Assembly: GCA_051453625.1 (NCBI GenBank)
Contig: JBOZIK010000001.1
Span: 24,100,731 to 24,132,924, forward strand
Origin: Welwitschia mirabilis
Lineage: Eukaryota > Gnetophyta > Gnetopsida > Welwitschiales
Length of the DNA: 32,194 nt
Reading direction: 5' to 3'
Of this stretch, positions 9,541 through 18,890 are shown in pieces. The notes under the pieces are model-generated. The model was not told the origin of the DNA, searched no databases, and saw nothing but the letters and a program-made list of their open reading frames with translations. The position numbers and the translations under genes were made by a program. Each line of letters starts with the position of its first letter. Position 1 is the first letter of the stretch.

Positions 9541-9605
9541 TGTTAGAGATCTTATGTTATGTTGTAATGTTGTAAAGGAAGATGAGCCTTTAATAGTCCA
9601 TTTGC
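9541..9605 (+). repeat. Dispersed repeat, LTR-start-like, copy 1
   Basis: TGTTAGAG followed by CTTATGTT, then CCTTTAATAGTCCATTT. A diverged second copy lies at 10367-10428. TGTTAG is a common plant LTR start, but no matching LTR end was found for this copy. Confidence 0.4.
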
Positions 9606-10366
9606 ATGTTGGAATTAAAATACAAAGTGAAACCTATTAATAAACGAGGCATTGAGATACGTTAAGTAAAGGGAAGGTAAGAGTTAGGGTTTTAAGCTTG
9701 GCTTGGATAAAAATCCTAACCCACATTAAAGGCTCTCGATCCTTGCAAATTTTATGGTGGCAACTTCATTTGCATTACAAATAACAGATCTCTTTTTTCC
9801 ATGGATTTTTCCCTTTGTCATTAGGGATTTAACCCTGTCAATCGACATGTTATGGATTTTCTTACTTTTTGTTTTCTCATTACTTCATGCTTCACTGTTC
9901 TTTTTATCATTGTTGCACATAAACTCTGATTTTACCGAAGGATTGATCCCTAGCTTCTAGCAATTACATGAACATACTACTAATGCACATACCATTGGCA
10001 TTCCATTGGGATTCTTCCCATGGTGTAGTGCAAAATATCATGCTATAGGGTTTTGGAAGGCCATGGTTCTAGTGATAAAAGACACATTTGGAGGAGAGCT
10101 TCCAGATTATCCAGTTGCAACCCATCTCTCCTCTATCACAATCCAATCTATTTTGCTAAGTTTGGGCAAGGATTCTTTCGCTTTCTTAATGGTTGTTTCA
10201 GTGGGAGGCCCATGGCAGCAAAATGATATGTGACATTGGAGGTAACCTGATAAATCCTTGGGTGCTGAAGATTAGATCAATATTCTAGTTGCTTCACATG
10301 GATTGATAAGGTAGACTTGTCTTCAACTGGAAGCTTGTAAGGGTTTGAACTTTGAAGTTAATCTTG
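9606..10366. other. Intronic stretch, no recognised gene
   Basis: Short open frames are present (for example 9754-9960 and 10006-10233), but neither resembles a known family. It lies inside RGP1-like intron 1, between the two LTR-start-like repeats, and may be the body of a degraded element. Confidence 0.4.
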
Positions 10367-10895
10367 TGTTAGAGCTCTTATGTTGTAGACTAAGACAAAC
10401 CTTTAGTAGTCCATTTATATCCTGTATAGAAAACAAAGGAAAATGTTTCTCAATATTCAAATTTAGATTTTCAGATTCTTGATTTTAAAGCTTGATTTCG
10501 TGTTTGTGTAGATAAAATTGCATTCACAGCTTAAAGACTGGTAAAGCCAAATCTATATTTTTATGCCCTTGTATTTATTCTAAAGTTGAAACTCTTTTTA
10601 TACTTTAAGCCATTTAATTGAGTCACTTTGGGTCATAATGTGTTTCATTTTGAACTGTATTTAAGGGCATGTGCCAAATAGATATTTAGAACTTTCTGAG
10701 GTTTCTAATCCTATCTATATAAACCTCTTGTTGGATTTATTGTGGTACAGATTCGAGGAGAAGAGTGATTGTTCTTCACTGTAAATATTACTTTTTGGAA
10801 ACCCTACCTTATCGCATTGGTTTTGGCTTGTAATCCCTATTCTTGATTAACTGAAGATCATTACTTGTGTTTCATTACTATAACATCACCTTTCC
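10367..10895 (+). repeat. LTR-like fragment with TATA box
   Basis: It begins TGTTAGAGCTCTTATG (second copy of the 9541 repeat), has CTATATAAACCTC near 10715-10728 in a promoter-like place and a U5-like T-rich tail. The right boundary is uncertain, and no internal coding region is attached. Confidence 0.4.
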
Positions 10896-11210
10896 CCCAT
10901 CTCTTTTTTTGGATCTACGCTATTACCTCTTCATTGTTTCTCTATTGATTGGCAAAGCATTCTGATTCACTTTTGCTCCATGGCTTTTATAATAGTTCAA
11001 TGCCTAGTCTTGTATTTCAAGTGATCTCTATCTAGGCAGCACTAAGCATATCCACATATTAAACATTAGTGTGTAAACCTTACAAGCAAGGATAGACACA
11101 AAATTCTGCTTTAGCATGTAAGAGATGTTCTTGTTGCAGTTGAGAATTTAGTCTCTATTACCCAAGTGAAATCAAAGCATAGTCTTGTTTGGTTTAGATG
11201 ACATGGTTTT

Positions 11211-11211
<1 letters not shown>

Positions 11212-11252
<41 letters not shown>
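11212..11252. repeat. (AC)n microsatellite
   Basis: About 20 uninterrupted AC units, followed by a short GA/GTGA-rich tail. Confidence 0.95.
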
Positions 11253-11255
<3 letters not shown>

Positions 11256-11632
11256 AGTGAGTGAGAGAAGGGTTAGAAGGGAGGAGTCCCTCGAGGTTAT
11301 CCCAAGTGAACCACTGTCAGATATATATATGGAGACTAAAGATTTCTAAGGAGGATCTAGTAACAAGAAACACTTCTTTGCACTAAACCAAAAGATTTAG
11401 CTTTCCTCACTAGACAGAAGGGGCACCTATTACAAGGCACTCTCATATTACTCTAATGTGCCTTCACAAATTTCTAAAAGCTTCAAAAGAAAAAGAAGGA
11501 GCTTTCTTATCTTACGAATGCATATCCTACAATCTAGAAAACAAGTGCCCTCCATTGTGATAGAACTGCTGAAGAAGACATAAAGCCAAGAGGCATAGAT
11601 GATAGGAACCACAGAAGTGATCACTGTTGACA

Positions 11633-11692
11633 ATGGAAGCTAGCCATTGCTATCTAGATGATATGGAAGCTAGCCATTGCTATCTAGATGAT
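11633..11692. repeat. 30-bp tandem duplication (two copies)
   Basis: The unit ATGGAAGCTAGCCATTGCTA plus ten further bases is present twice, head to tail, without differences. Confidence 0.95.
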
Positions 11693-11939
11693 GAAGTGGA
11701 AGGCTCCTTGTGCTAACATGCAAAAATTAATATTTAGATCAAGTATTTCAGGCCACTTTAACTTAGAGATGACATTGAATTAATCATTTTATCATAAAAC
11801 ATTGTCTTTCAATAGTTTTAATGTCAATTATGAAGTTATGTAGTTTCCCATGGTAAATTCGGGTACTTAACTAAATATTTGAGCATGATGCAAAAGATGA
11901 AGGGAGTCCTATAGAAAACATTAGTGGCACTGGTGACCT

Positions 11940-13645
11940 TTACGGCGGAACAAATCATTTCCAAAGTCACTTGCTGAATTTACCATAGAGTTACACTTGG
12001 ATGTGTGGATCAAGTGAATAGCACTCCAGCTGTCACCATAATATCCTTTATTCTTTGGCCCAAAAGGTTGCAAAGATCTCCTCATCCAGATCGTTTCTTT
12101 ACATGCCCCTCAGAGTTGGAACAACACTTTCTAGACAACTAGAAATGGGAAGCTAAATGAGTATTCACAAGCTTATCATCTGTCATGTCAAACCATTCAA
12201 GCACCTTACCAATGCAGTCACTTTAGCTCAGCCACAACTTCTTCTACTTCCTCTCTCTATAAATGCTTATTTCTAAAACTTTCTTTGCATTCCCCAAATC
12301 TTCCATTGCAAACTGGTTATCCATTTCCACCTTTAAGCATTTTATTTTAGTCTCAACATTTCTTGCAATCAACATGTCATCAACATAAAATAGCAGGGTA
12401 ACAAATTTACCCAAGGCACTTCCCGAAAAATAAACAAAATGATCAAACTGACTCTTTTGTCCTAACAACTTCTTTATGAATGTCTCGAATTTCTTATACC
12501 AATGTCTTAGAGCCTGTTTCAAACCATAAAGACTTTTCTTTAATGACAATCAAGATTAGGGCATCGTTTATTTACATACCCTTTGAGTTGGTGCATATAA
12601 ATCTCTTCCTCCAAATCACTATGAAGAAAGGCAATTTTTATATTTAGTTGTTCCAATTCTGAATCCGAATAGGCAACTATTAAAAAACTATGGAAAGTCA
12701 ATACCTGGCTTTTGACCGAAACCTTTCACCAACAGCCTAACCTTGTGACGGTTTTCTCCATTTGCTTCATTCTACAACCTAAAGATCCACGTACTACGTA
12801 AAGGTTTGCATCCCTTAGGTAACTCCATCAAATCTCATATGTTATTCTATTTCAAGGACTTTCGCTCATCCTCGATGGTTGCCTTTCATGTGGCAGCATC
12901 AACATAAGAATGAGCTTCTCTGATTATTTCTAGTTCTAGTTCTCCACAATCACTATAAAGTACATAATTCAATAAAGGAAAATACATATGAGGTGGATGT
13001 AAAGTTCTAGTAGATCTCCAGTCTCTTTAATCCATGACATGTAATCGTACGTGGTTCCTCCTCTTCTTGCTCTTCATCTGAAGATGTTTCACTACTGTCT
13101 AAAATTCCAGTTCCATGAACCTCGTCTTCTAGCAGCTCCTCTTACTCTTCATTTGTTTTATCTCTCACCTTGTAAGACTAACCTGGGAAGCCTAAGTCAC
13201 TATCTCCTTGCTTCCTATCTTGCAAACCATAAAACATTACATGTTCTGTAAATTTAACATCTAGTGATCACAATCTGGTTGGTTTCAAGATCCCATACTC
13301 TATAGCCTACAACATCCTCTCCATAGCCAACAAATATGCATGGTTTAGCCCTTTCCTACAGCTTAGTTCTATTTTTCTTCTACATATCCATATAGGCTTC
13401 ACACCCAAAAACTCTTAAATGCATGAAATAAATATTTTTACCTTTCCACAAGATTCCTGGAACACCATAGATCTATTCACCAAGTAAGTAGTCATCAGTC
13501 ATCACCATTACTTCTGCCCAAAAAGATTTGGACAAACCTACACCTTCAGCCATAGATCTAGCTCATTCCAATAGTGTCCTATTGCATCTTTCAACAACAC
13601 CATTTTCTTGTGGTGTGTCAGGTGGGGTATAAATGTGACAAAATC
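11940..13645 (-). mobile_element. pol: Tork-like Ty1/copia pol relic, internally deleted
   Basis: Reading leftward on the minus strand there is an integrase C-terminal piece (TPQENGVVERCNRTLLE and GLSKSFWAE, about 13630-13500, then FVGYG), an RT start (FGQKPGIDF, about 12715), an open RT block at 12549-12244 (KKSLYGLKQALRHWYKKF and YVDDMLIA), then an RNase H piece (KETIWMRRSL and DSWSAIHL, 12100-12010). Only about 145 bp separate the RT block from the RNase H piece, where several hundred are expected, so an internal segment is deleted. Many stops and shifts are present. The motifs differ from elements A and B and fit a Tork-like family. It lies inside RGP1-like intron 1, in the same orientation as that gene. 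Confidence 0.75.
12244..12549 (-). pseudogene. pol: Reverse transcriptase fragment (YVDD intact)
   Basis: An open stretch of 101 codons within the relic covers the RT palm: YGLKQALRHWYKKF, then FYVDDMLIA with the catalytic Asp pair, then a DLGNAKKVLEI block. It lacks the RT fingers in the same frame and stops immediately after the block, so it is a fragment. Confidence 0.75.
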
Positions 13646-13744
13646 CCTTCCTATTACAAGACTCTATACTCCCTCGATCCACATGTCGAGAGCTCACATG
13701 AACCAGGTAAGGAACCAGAGAGATTCAAACTCAAAACTGAGCCA

Positions 13745-13770
13745 ATGCCATGGCTCTAATACTAGTTGTT
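13745..13770 (-). repeat. LTR end / primer-binding-like junction
   Basis: The minus strand reads CAAACAACTAG then TATTAGAGCCATGG. This resembles an LTR end followed by a tRNA-Met primer-binding site (TGGTATCAGAGCC-type) with changes. It sits about 100 bp upstream of the integrase piece of the relic; gag and PR would have to be deleted if both belong to one element. Confidence 0.3.
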
Positions 13771-14920
13771 TGGTCCACTACTATCACACCAAAAGCCATA
13801 ACTTTGGTAGAAACTAGAACCCTTCATGTTAACCCAGTTGTCAGAACAAGCATGGGGAGCACATACCTAATAGTTGTGAAGGTCATGGGATGGAAACATT
13901 GCATGGGGAAGGACCACTTCCATGCCCAGGCGATGAAAGTGAGAAGTGTATGGACCTCTCACTAGAAGATAGTGGCAAAGTGCATTGGGCATGATTTACT
14001 TTTTCCCTTTACTGATTTACCGTTTTTGATTTATCACTTCTCTGATTTTTTAACTTTCACATGGTTATTGTTCTCTACAAACTACTCTTTTCTTTTTCTT
14101 TCTTTCCCTCTTTCTTTCCTTTTTCCTTTTTTTTTTTTTTTTTTGATGTTTTTTGGTTGGATTGGTTACGGGACAAGAAAGCTGTAGATAAATTTACTGT
14201 TGTTGCCAAATTCATTTACAATCACACCAAAAGCATGCTCTAATTTTGGAGAAGAATAATAGAAAACAGTTCTAAAGGACTTAGCAGAACATGCTTTGGA
14301 TCCCAATTCTTTTGGTCACAATGCAAAGGTGGCTTTCATACAACATTTGTCTGTGAGGAATGGATAAGCTTGTTTATCTTAATTTAATTTTCCATAATCT
14401 ATGTTTGTAGCCATTAAATTTCCTTTTCTTTGATGTACACCAATTGTCCTGATTTTATTTAATGTTATGTGTCTATGGATGGTTCCGAAGCCCAAGAAAT
14501 TGTCTTGAAGCTTTGTAAGCCCTTTTGGTCAATTATGCAAGAGCTTGTGGAGGTTGGGTTTGAAGCTTTTGTACTTATATTTGTTTCAAATCAAAATCTC
14601 AAATAATAGTTCATCTCTGTATTCCAATGCCATGTAGGCTTGTGCAGGTTTGCATCCCCTTAGAATTATAAGATGTGGGCCAGAAATATGAACAGATTTG
14701 GGAGATTATTGATGATAGGTGAGCACAAACTTTTAAGATACTTATTCATTTTGTTTAGTTCTTTTGTTTACTTTCTTTATATGGAAGTTATAAGATATAT
14801 TGATGTGACCATTGCATGCTCAAATGCATAAAGAAACTGTGTAACATTAGAAATACTGGATTGAAAACTACAGAATGCAATTGACCAATGAAAATCAAAA
14901 AGCTGGTAGTAAATTGACAT
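13771..14920. other. Intronic stretch, pyrimidine-rich tract, no clear gene
   Basis: It holds a C/T-rich run ending in T18 (about 14088-14144). At 14630-14720 the plus strand reads KYEQIWEIIDD, which weakly recalls hAT transposases, but nothing around it supports this. Confidence 0.4.
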
Positions 14921-14922
14921 AC

Positions 14923-15355
14923 ATGACTTATTACATCCTTGTTTGAGGACCACATTAGAAGCAATAGAAACTGGAGTTGAATCCATGATTATATTCTCTC
15001 CTCTCTTATATCAGGATCTTGGCAAGGGCTTTTGGAGGACAATCCATTGAGGATCTAATTTCTCAATGCCTTTGAATTGGACAACCAAGTCATCAATTTG
15101 ATAGGATGTTTCATAATCCTCAACTTGATCGATCTGTTCATCGCTGTCACACAAGAATTTACCCATCCAAATAACAATTTTAACGACAATTGAATCGCCG
15201 GGCCTGTAAGCTTTTCGATCTGTACTCACGTTCAAAGAGAGTGAACCTAATCTATCATTTTTGGCATTTTCTAATGGGTAGTTTTCCTTGTCATTCTATA
15301 AGAAAGAACTTCCCTTTCCGAAAAGGGAAAAGACCTGCGAAAATTTCGATATCAT
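14923..15355 (-). pseudogene. RGP1-like exon 1
   Basis: 433 bp from ATG (15355-15353) to a GT donor at 14922-14921. It holds AYRPGDSIVVKIVIW and FKGIEKLDPQW, both usual near the start of the arrestin-like fold. In-frame stops lie at 15298-15296 and 15013-15011, but the frame continues coherently past both (KRGENIIMDSTPVSIASN follows the second). The start is the first upstream ATG in the same frame; a downstream start is possible. Confidence 0.55.
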
Positions 15356-15886
15356 CTTCGAGCTATTGGCTCTGCATTATGCATTTTCCTTCTAATGAGA
15401 AGTTAGGTCAAAAAAGGTATACAGAAGACAAAAGAAAGTACACTTGCTGAAGAATTTGTGTGCCAATAGAGCTTTTTTTCTTTCAATTGAATAGAAATAA
15501 AAAGCAAATCAGTGATCGGCAATTCCAATCCTTCACATGAGATGTTAAACAAAGAAATCCATCAACCTTGCAATTTTGGGATGGATGATAGCTGAGCTCA
15601 GCTCAGCACCCTTTTGGTAAGCCGGTGCATCCAAAATGCTTGCTTTACAATTTAAATACTTGAAATATTTTCTGATATTAATTAATAAAATAAAGTGAGT
15701 CAACAAAAGTCCTCCAAGTGAATGTAGGCCAAATAAGATTTGTGACATTTAGATTATCTGCCAAATGGAATGCTTGCAGATCAAATAGCAATATATCTTC
15801 ATCTAATAAGGACCATCATATCATTAACAAGGACCAATCTTTGAATTTTTAAGTTTTCAAAGAGATAGTTGGATGAGTATGGCCAG
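15356..15886. other. Stretch between the RGP1-like start and the LRR exons
   Basis: It would contain the RGP1-like promoter and/or an upstream LRR-gene intron. No further 72-bp LRR exon or other coding signal was found. Confidence 0.4.
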
Positions 15887-16104
15887 GGATATATTCTCAA
15901 ATAGAGCATGAGCTAGTCTTCCTATTTCACTAGCTAACATTTCAGCGCTAAGTTTGTTGTATGTAGTACACCATCTTACTTTACTATTCAATTATTTTGT
16001 TTGCATGTCAATTCAATAACTAATAATTTATCAACTATGTGCAGGGACCTTCCCCACAATAATTTGAGTGGACCACTCTTCAAAATCCTAGCTAAATCTT
16101 ACAA
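15887..16104 (+). pseudogene. LRR receptor-kinase gene fragment (two exons)
   Basis: Exon a (15887-15958) is exactly 72 bp, with acceptor AG at 15885-15886 and donor GT at 15959-15960. It encodes LPISLANISALSLL at its end and has a TGA at 15909-15911. Exon b (16045-16104, acceptor at 16043-16044, donor GT at 16105-16106) encodes DLPHNNLSGPLFKILAKSY. Joined, the boundary codon makes LLDLPHNNLSGP, the last LRR and start of the hinge in LRR-II receptor kinases (SERK/NIK type), whose LRR exons are typically 72 bp (family knowledge). No other LRR, transmembrane or kinase exon was found within several hundred bases, so this is a decayed fragment. Confidence 0.6.
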
Positions 16105-16469
16105 GTAAGGACTACAATCTGGACTATACTGTTGTTATTCTATGGATAATGATTCAACTAATTACTAAGATGCATTATAGTCTATATGGACCTCTAATTC
16201 TTTTTCTAAGTTGTGCAGTATAATAGTAAATCCCTTCCTTTACAAGATAGAGGATTACCTTGTTGATTCTTAGTCATCTTTATCTTTTCCTCTTGATACC
16301 AATCAGAGTAATGCTCATGTCTAGGTCATCATTATTACTGCAGCTTTAATAACTCTTCATGACATATTTCCAAGCAATTTGAAAATTCTCTTGTTACATG
16401 TAGATGCACTGACCTCTGGATTGGTGTGCATGGACTTTTTTTATTTAATGCTAGTGACAATTTGAGGCA
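16105..16469. other. Non-coding stretch after the LRR exons
   Basis: This is where the hinge/transmembrane exon of an LRR kinase should follow. I see none. Confidence 0.4.
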
Positions 16470-16690
16470 TTTATTAAGGACATGCCTTAAAAGGCTACAA
16501 GATCCCCATTTGAGGGATTTATGTCTTTTAAGGCACTTTCATTCAAACGCCTTAAAAGCAGCAGGGTTTTAGCATCACTCTTTTTAAACCACTTTTGTGA
16601 AGAAACACCTTAAAATCCTTTAAGGTGTTTCTTATTGCTTTGTAAGGCATTTTAGAAACGTCTTAAAAGCCTATATTTCTTGTAATTTTA
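16470..16690. repeat. MITE-like patch with CCTTAAAAG repeats and a perfect hairpin
   Basis: The core CCTTAAAA or its complement TTTTAAGG occurs at about 16485, 16525, 16549 and 16608, with related copies near 16620-16626 and 16660. A perfect 15-bp inverted repeat with a 4-nt loop lies at 16600-16614 and 16619-16633. The right end, ATTTCTTGTA (about 16675-16684), resembles the inner end of CACTA-type elements (TTTCTTGTAGTG). A matching left end is not clear. A non-autonomous CACTA-like element is possible. Confidence 0.4.
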
Positions 16691-16794
16691 CCTCTTTAAG
16701 TTTTTGGAAGTCCTACAATAAAGTTCACGTAAATTACATTCCACATATATTCTACAATATCATGAGAATAAATTAATCCCACTAAATTTCTATA

Positions 16795-17340
16795 TTCTTT
16801 TTTAACTTATTAATAATTAAGGAACCTTGACATAAATTCTACTATATCATTTTTCATCCTTGACCATTAAAATTTTGTTTCATGTTTTGAAATATTTTAG
16901 TTCCTCAATGGTGATCTACTATAAGTGGATTACAAAATTCAAATATTAGCTTATGTCTAATTTCATTTATATTAAGAATCCTAAATCTTCCCTTGAATCT
17001 AATAATACCATTTGAATCAACACTAAAGTGATCTTAATTAATTGACTTTCTAACTGTCCTTTAATTTTTAATAATTCTCACCATTTCTTTTGTTCCTCTT
17101 AAATAATTTTAGAATTTTATTTTGAATTTTCATGATTACTTTGAAATAACCGCACTTGCTAAAAGCACCTACAATCTTAATTCCTTTGCCTTCATGGTAT
17201 AAAATCTATAGATCAAAATCACATAGAAGTTTCATCCATCTTCTTTGTTTAACTTTTAATTTTGGTTGAGTAAAAATGTATTTTATATTCTTATGATCTA
17301 TCCAATCTACACCGTAGAGATAATGTGTAATATCCCATTT
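16795..17340 (-). mobile_element. pol: Ty3/gypsy relic: RNase H and integrase N-terminal zinc region
   Basis: Reading leftward from 17340, [10 protein letters not shown], then [15 protein letters not shown] and [14 protein letters not shown], then ILYHEGKGIKIVGAFSKC match the RNase H of plant gypsy elements. From about 17035, GIIRFKGRFRI and further on GTKIFQNMKQNF match the start of integrase and its zinc-binding region. Stops and small shifts are scattered through it. Integrase core sequence does not follow; the match fades near 16800. RT is missing upstream of 17340. Confidence 0.65.
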
Positions 17341-17345
17341 AACTA

Positions 17346-18119
17346 TTTTTAGATTACTTCGCATAAAAAGAAACATATAAATAATATGCTAGGATTAATA
17401 AGAATAACAAAGAATAATTTGAAAAAATGTGGACTTTATTATTGGAAGTAGTGGATTACATTCCTCAACTTATCCAATAGTCCTACATTACTGTCTAAAG
17501 GTAAAGAAATGGGCTGCAACCTAAGTCCCCTTTTTGGAATCCTTAAGGATTAGTCAACATTATCATCAGTTATATTTACTCAGTCTATCCACCTTCACCT
17601 AATTTCATAGGCTTAAATAGCATAATGAAAGGATACATCTTTTACATATTTGGATTACACCCATTTATATGCTCATTTAATACTTTAACACTCTTATTTT
17701 ATAAATAGTAAATTTGAAACATTACATTCCCTATCCTTTAAGCATCATGCTTATTCTCAAGTATAGTTTCTTCTCTTCTTACATTAGTTGTAAAGCCATG
17801 TCCCTCTAAATTATTTTTTATATCATCTACAAAACACAACAAAAGGAGAGATATCATTTATTAAGAGATATATTAATAATGTAAAATGGCATATCATGCT
17901 TTATTAAAATGTTTGGGAAAAGATTCCTATATGTACTTCCTATTCTTCCATGTTAATTGATTACAATGATTCCATTAGATAAGTACTTCATTTACATTTT
18001 TATTCCTTGATTGCTTAGTTATAATATCTAGGACTTTTTAAAGTTAGACAGTGAAAGTTAGGTTTAGTTGGAGTATAATATGTTGTCAATTCAAGGTGTA
18101 GTCCTAGTTATTATCTTTG
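17346..18119. other. Stretch between two gypsy pieces
   Basis: AT-rich. I found no RT, LTR end or other coding match on either strand. Confidence 0.4.
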
Positions 18120-18640
18120 TTATATTGTTTCATCATAGTCACATGAAAAATTGAATGTATTTGAGACCTCTATAGAGGAAGTTCTAGTTTAAAGGCTAGA
18201 TTCCCTATTCTTTCAGTGATCTTAAATGGACTACAATATTGTGGGGTTAACTTGTTGTACTTCCCTATTTTTAAGAACTTCATTTCCAGCTTGATTCTTA
18301 GAGATACTTGCTTATCAATTTGGAATGTGTGGGTCTTATGTTTTCAATTATAATATTTCTTGTATCAATCTTATGCAACTTATCGTTATCTTTTTATTTT
18401 GGCAATCACAGCTTCCATAACTTTTAATTCAGAGGGTGTAGTATTTTTTAATCTTTGTAAAGGATCTGACCATATGACATGGGTGGAATAGTTCTTGTCA
18501 TACATTGCTTCAAATGGTAAACATTAAATGAAGATCTAGAATGTCTAATTATAAGCAAACTCAACCAAATCTAGGTAGTTATTCCATTATTTGAGCTTTT
18601 TAGCCATGTAATACCATAGAATGTCTTTCTGTAAAGACCG
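18120..18640 (-). mobile_element. pol: Ty3/gypsy relic: integrase core end and C-terminal region
   Basis: Reading leftward from about 18600, YLDLVEFAYN and LPFEAMYDK match the end of the gypsy integrase core. From about 18340, FLKIGKYNKLTPQYCSPFKI followed by TERIGNLAFKLELPL and IHSIFHVTMMK match the integrase C-terminal (GPY/F-like) module. Several stops interrupt it. On this strand it precedes the RNase H piece at 17340-16795, the reverse of the normal gypsy order. Confidence 0.65.
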
Positions 18641-18663
18641 TAAAATTTTATAGTTGAAAAACC

Positions 18664-18890
18664 TCTATTTTCATGCTTTGATACCAAATTGTAATGTCCA
18701 AATCTTAAACAGTTGCAAAACTTCAAGACTTACTACTCCAATACTAAAAGAGATACCATAATTTTTTAAGTTAAAACTTCAAACCCACTTAGATGCTCTG
18801 AAACCAAATATAAAGGCCCAAAATTTCTAATGTTAAAAATGTCTCCATATACTTTAATGCTCTAATATCAATGTGAAGCCCCATAGTATT
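18664..18890 (-). repeat. Three LTR-end/primer-binding-like junctions in a row
   Basis: On the minus strand, TTTGGTATCAAAGCATG (about 18682-18666), TTTGGTTTCAGAGCATC (about 18804-18788) and TTGATATTAGAGCATTA (about 18873-18857) each follow an LTR-end-like GGACATTACA, GGGCCTTTATA or GGGGCTTCACA. Each resembles a tRNA-Met primer-binding site. Spacing is about 120 and 70 bp. Confidence 0.35.

Larger units (their letters stand above)
10896..11939. other. Intronic stretch with simple repeats only
   Basis: Apart from the AC microsatellite (11212-11252) and the 30-bp tandem duplication (11633-11692), I see no gene or recognisable element here. Confidence 0.45.
9003..15355 (-). pseudogene. RGP1-like (arrestin-fold) host gene, partial and broken
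   Basis: Three minus-strand exons, 15355-14923, 9405-9254 and 9096-9003, join in frame through GT-AG introns (phase 1, then phase 0) and give about 226 codons. The blocks AYRPGDS, FKGIEKLDPQWIVLQKPLP, TLPKAIPPTFKGSVVRYFYY and ESRVQLNVW resemble, from memory, plant proteins of the RGP1 (reduced growth phenotype 1) family. In yeast, RGP1 partners RIC1 as an exchange factor for the Golgi Rab Ypt6; the plant role is less clear. Exon 1 contains TAG at codon 20 (15298-15296) and TGA at 15013-15011, so this copy looks non-functional unless the assembly is wrong there. Later exons are missing before element A begins at 7918. The first intron (about 5.5 kb) has collected transposon debris. Retained introns rule out a processed retrocopy. 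Confidence 0.6.

Noticed and set aside
9754-10233. Two short plus-strand frames as host exons
   Set aside because: No family resemblance, no convincing splice sites, and they lie between LTR-like repeats within another gene's intron.
14630-14720. hAT transposase fragment (KYEQIWEIIDD)
   Set aside because: Only about eleven residues resemble the family, with a stop upstream and no neighbouring hAT blocks.
17331-17345. TGTAATATCCC as an LTR end on the plus strand
   Set aside because: The minus strand reads in frame as [10 protein letters not shown] of gypsy RNase H, so this is coding remnant, not an LTR boundary.
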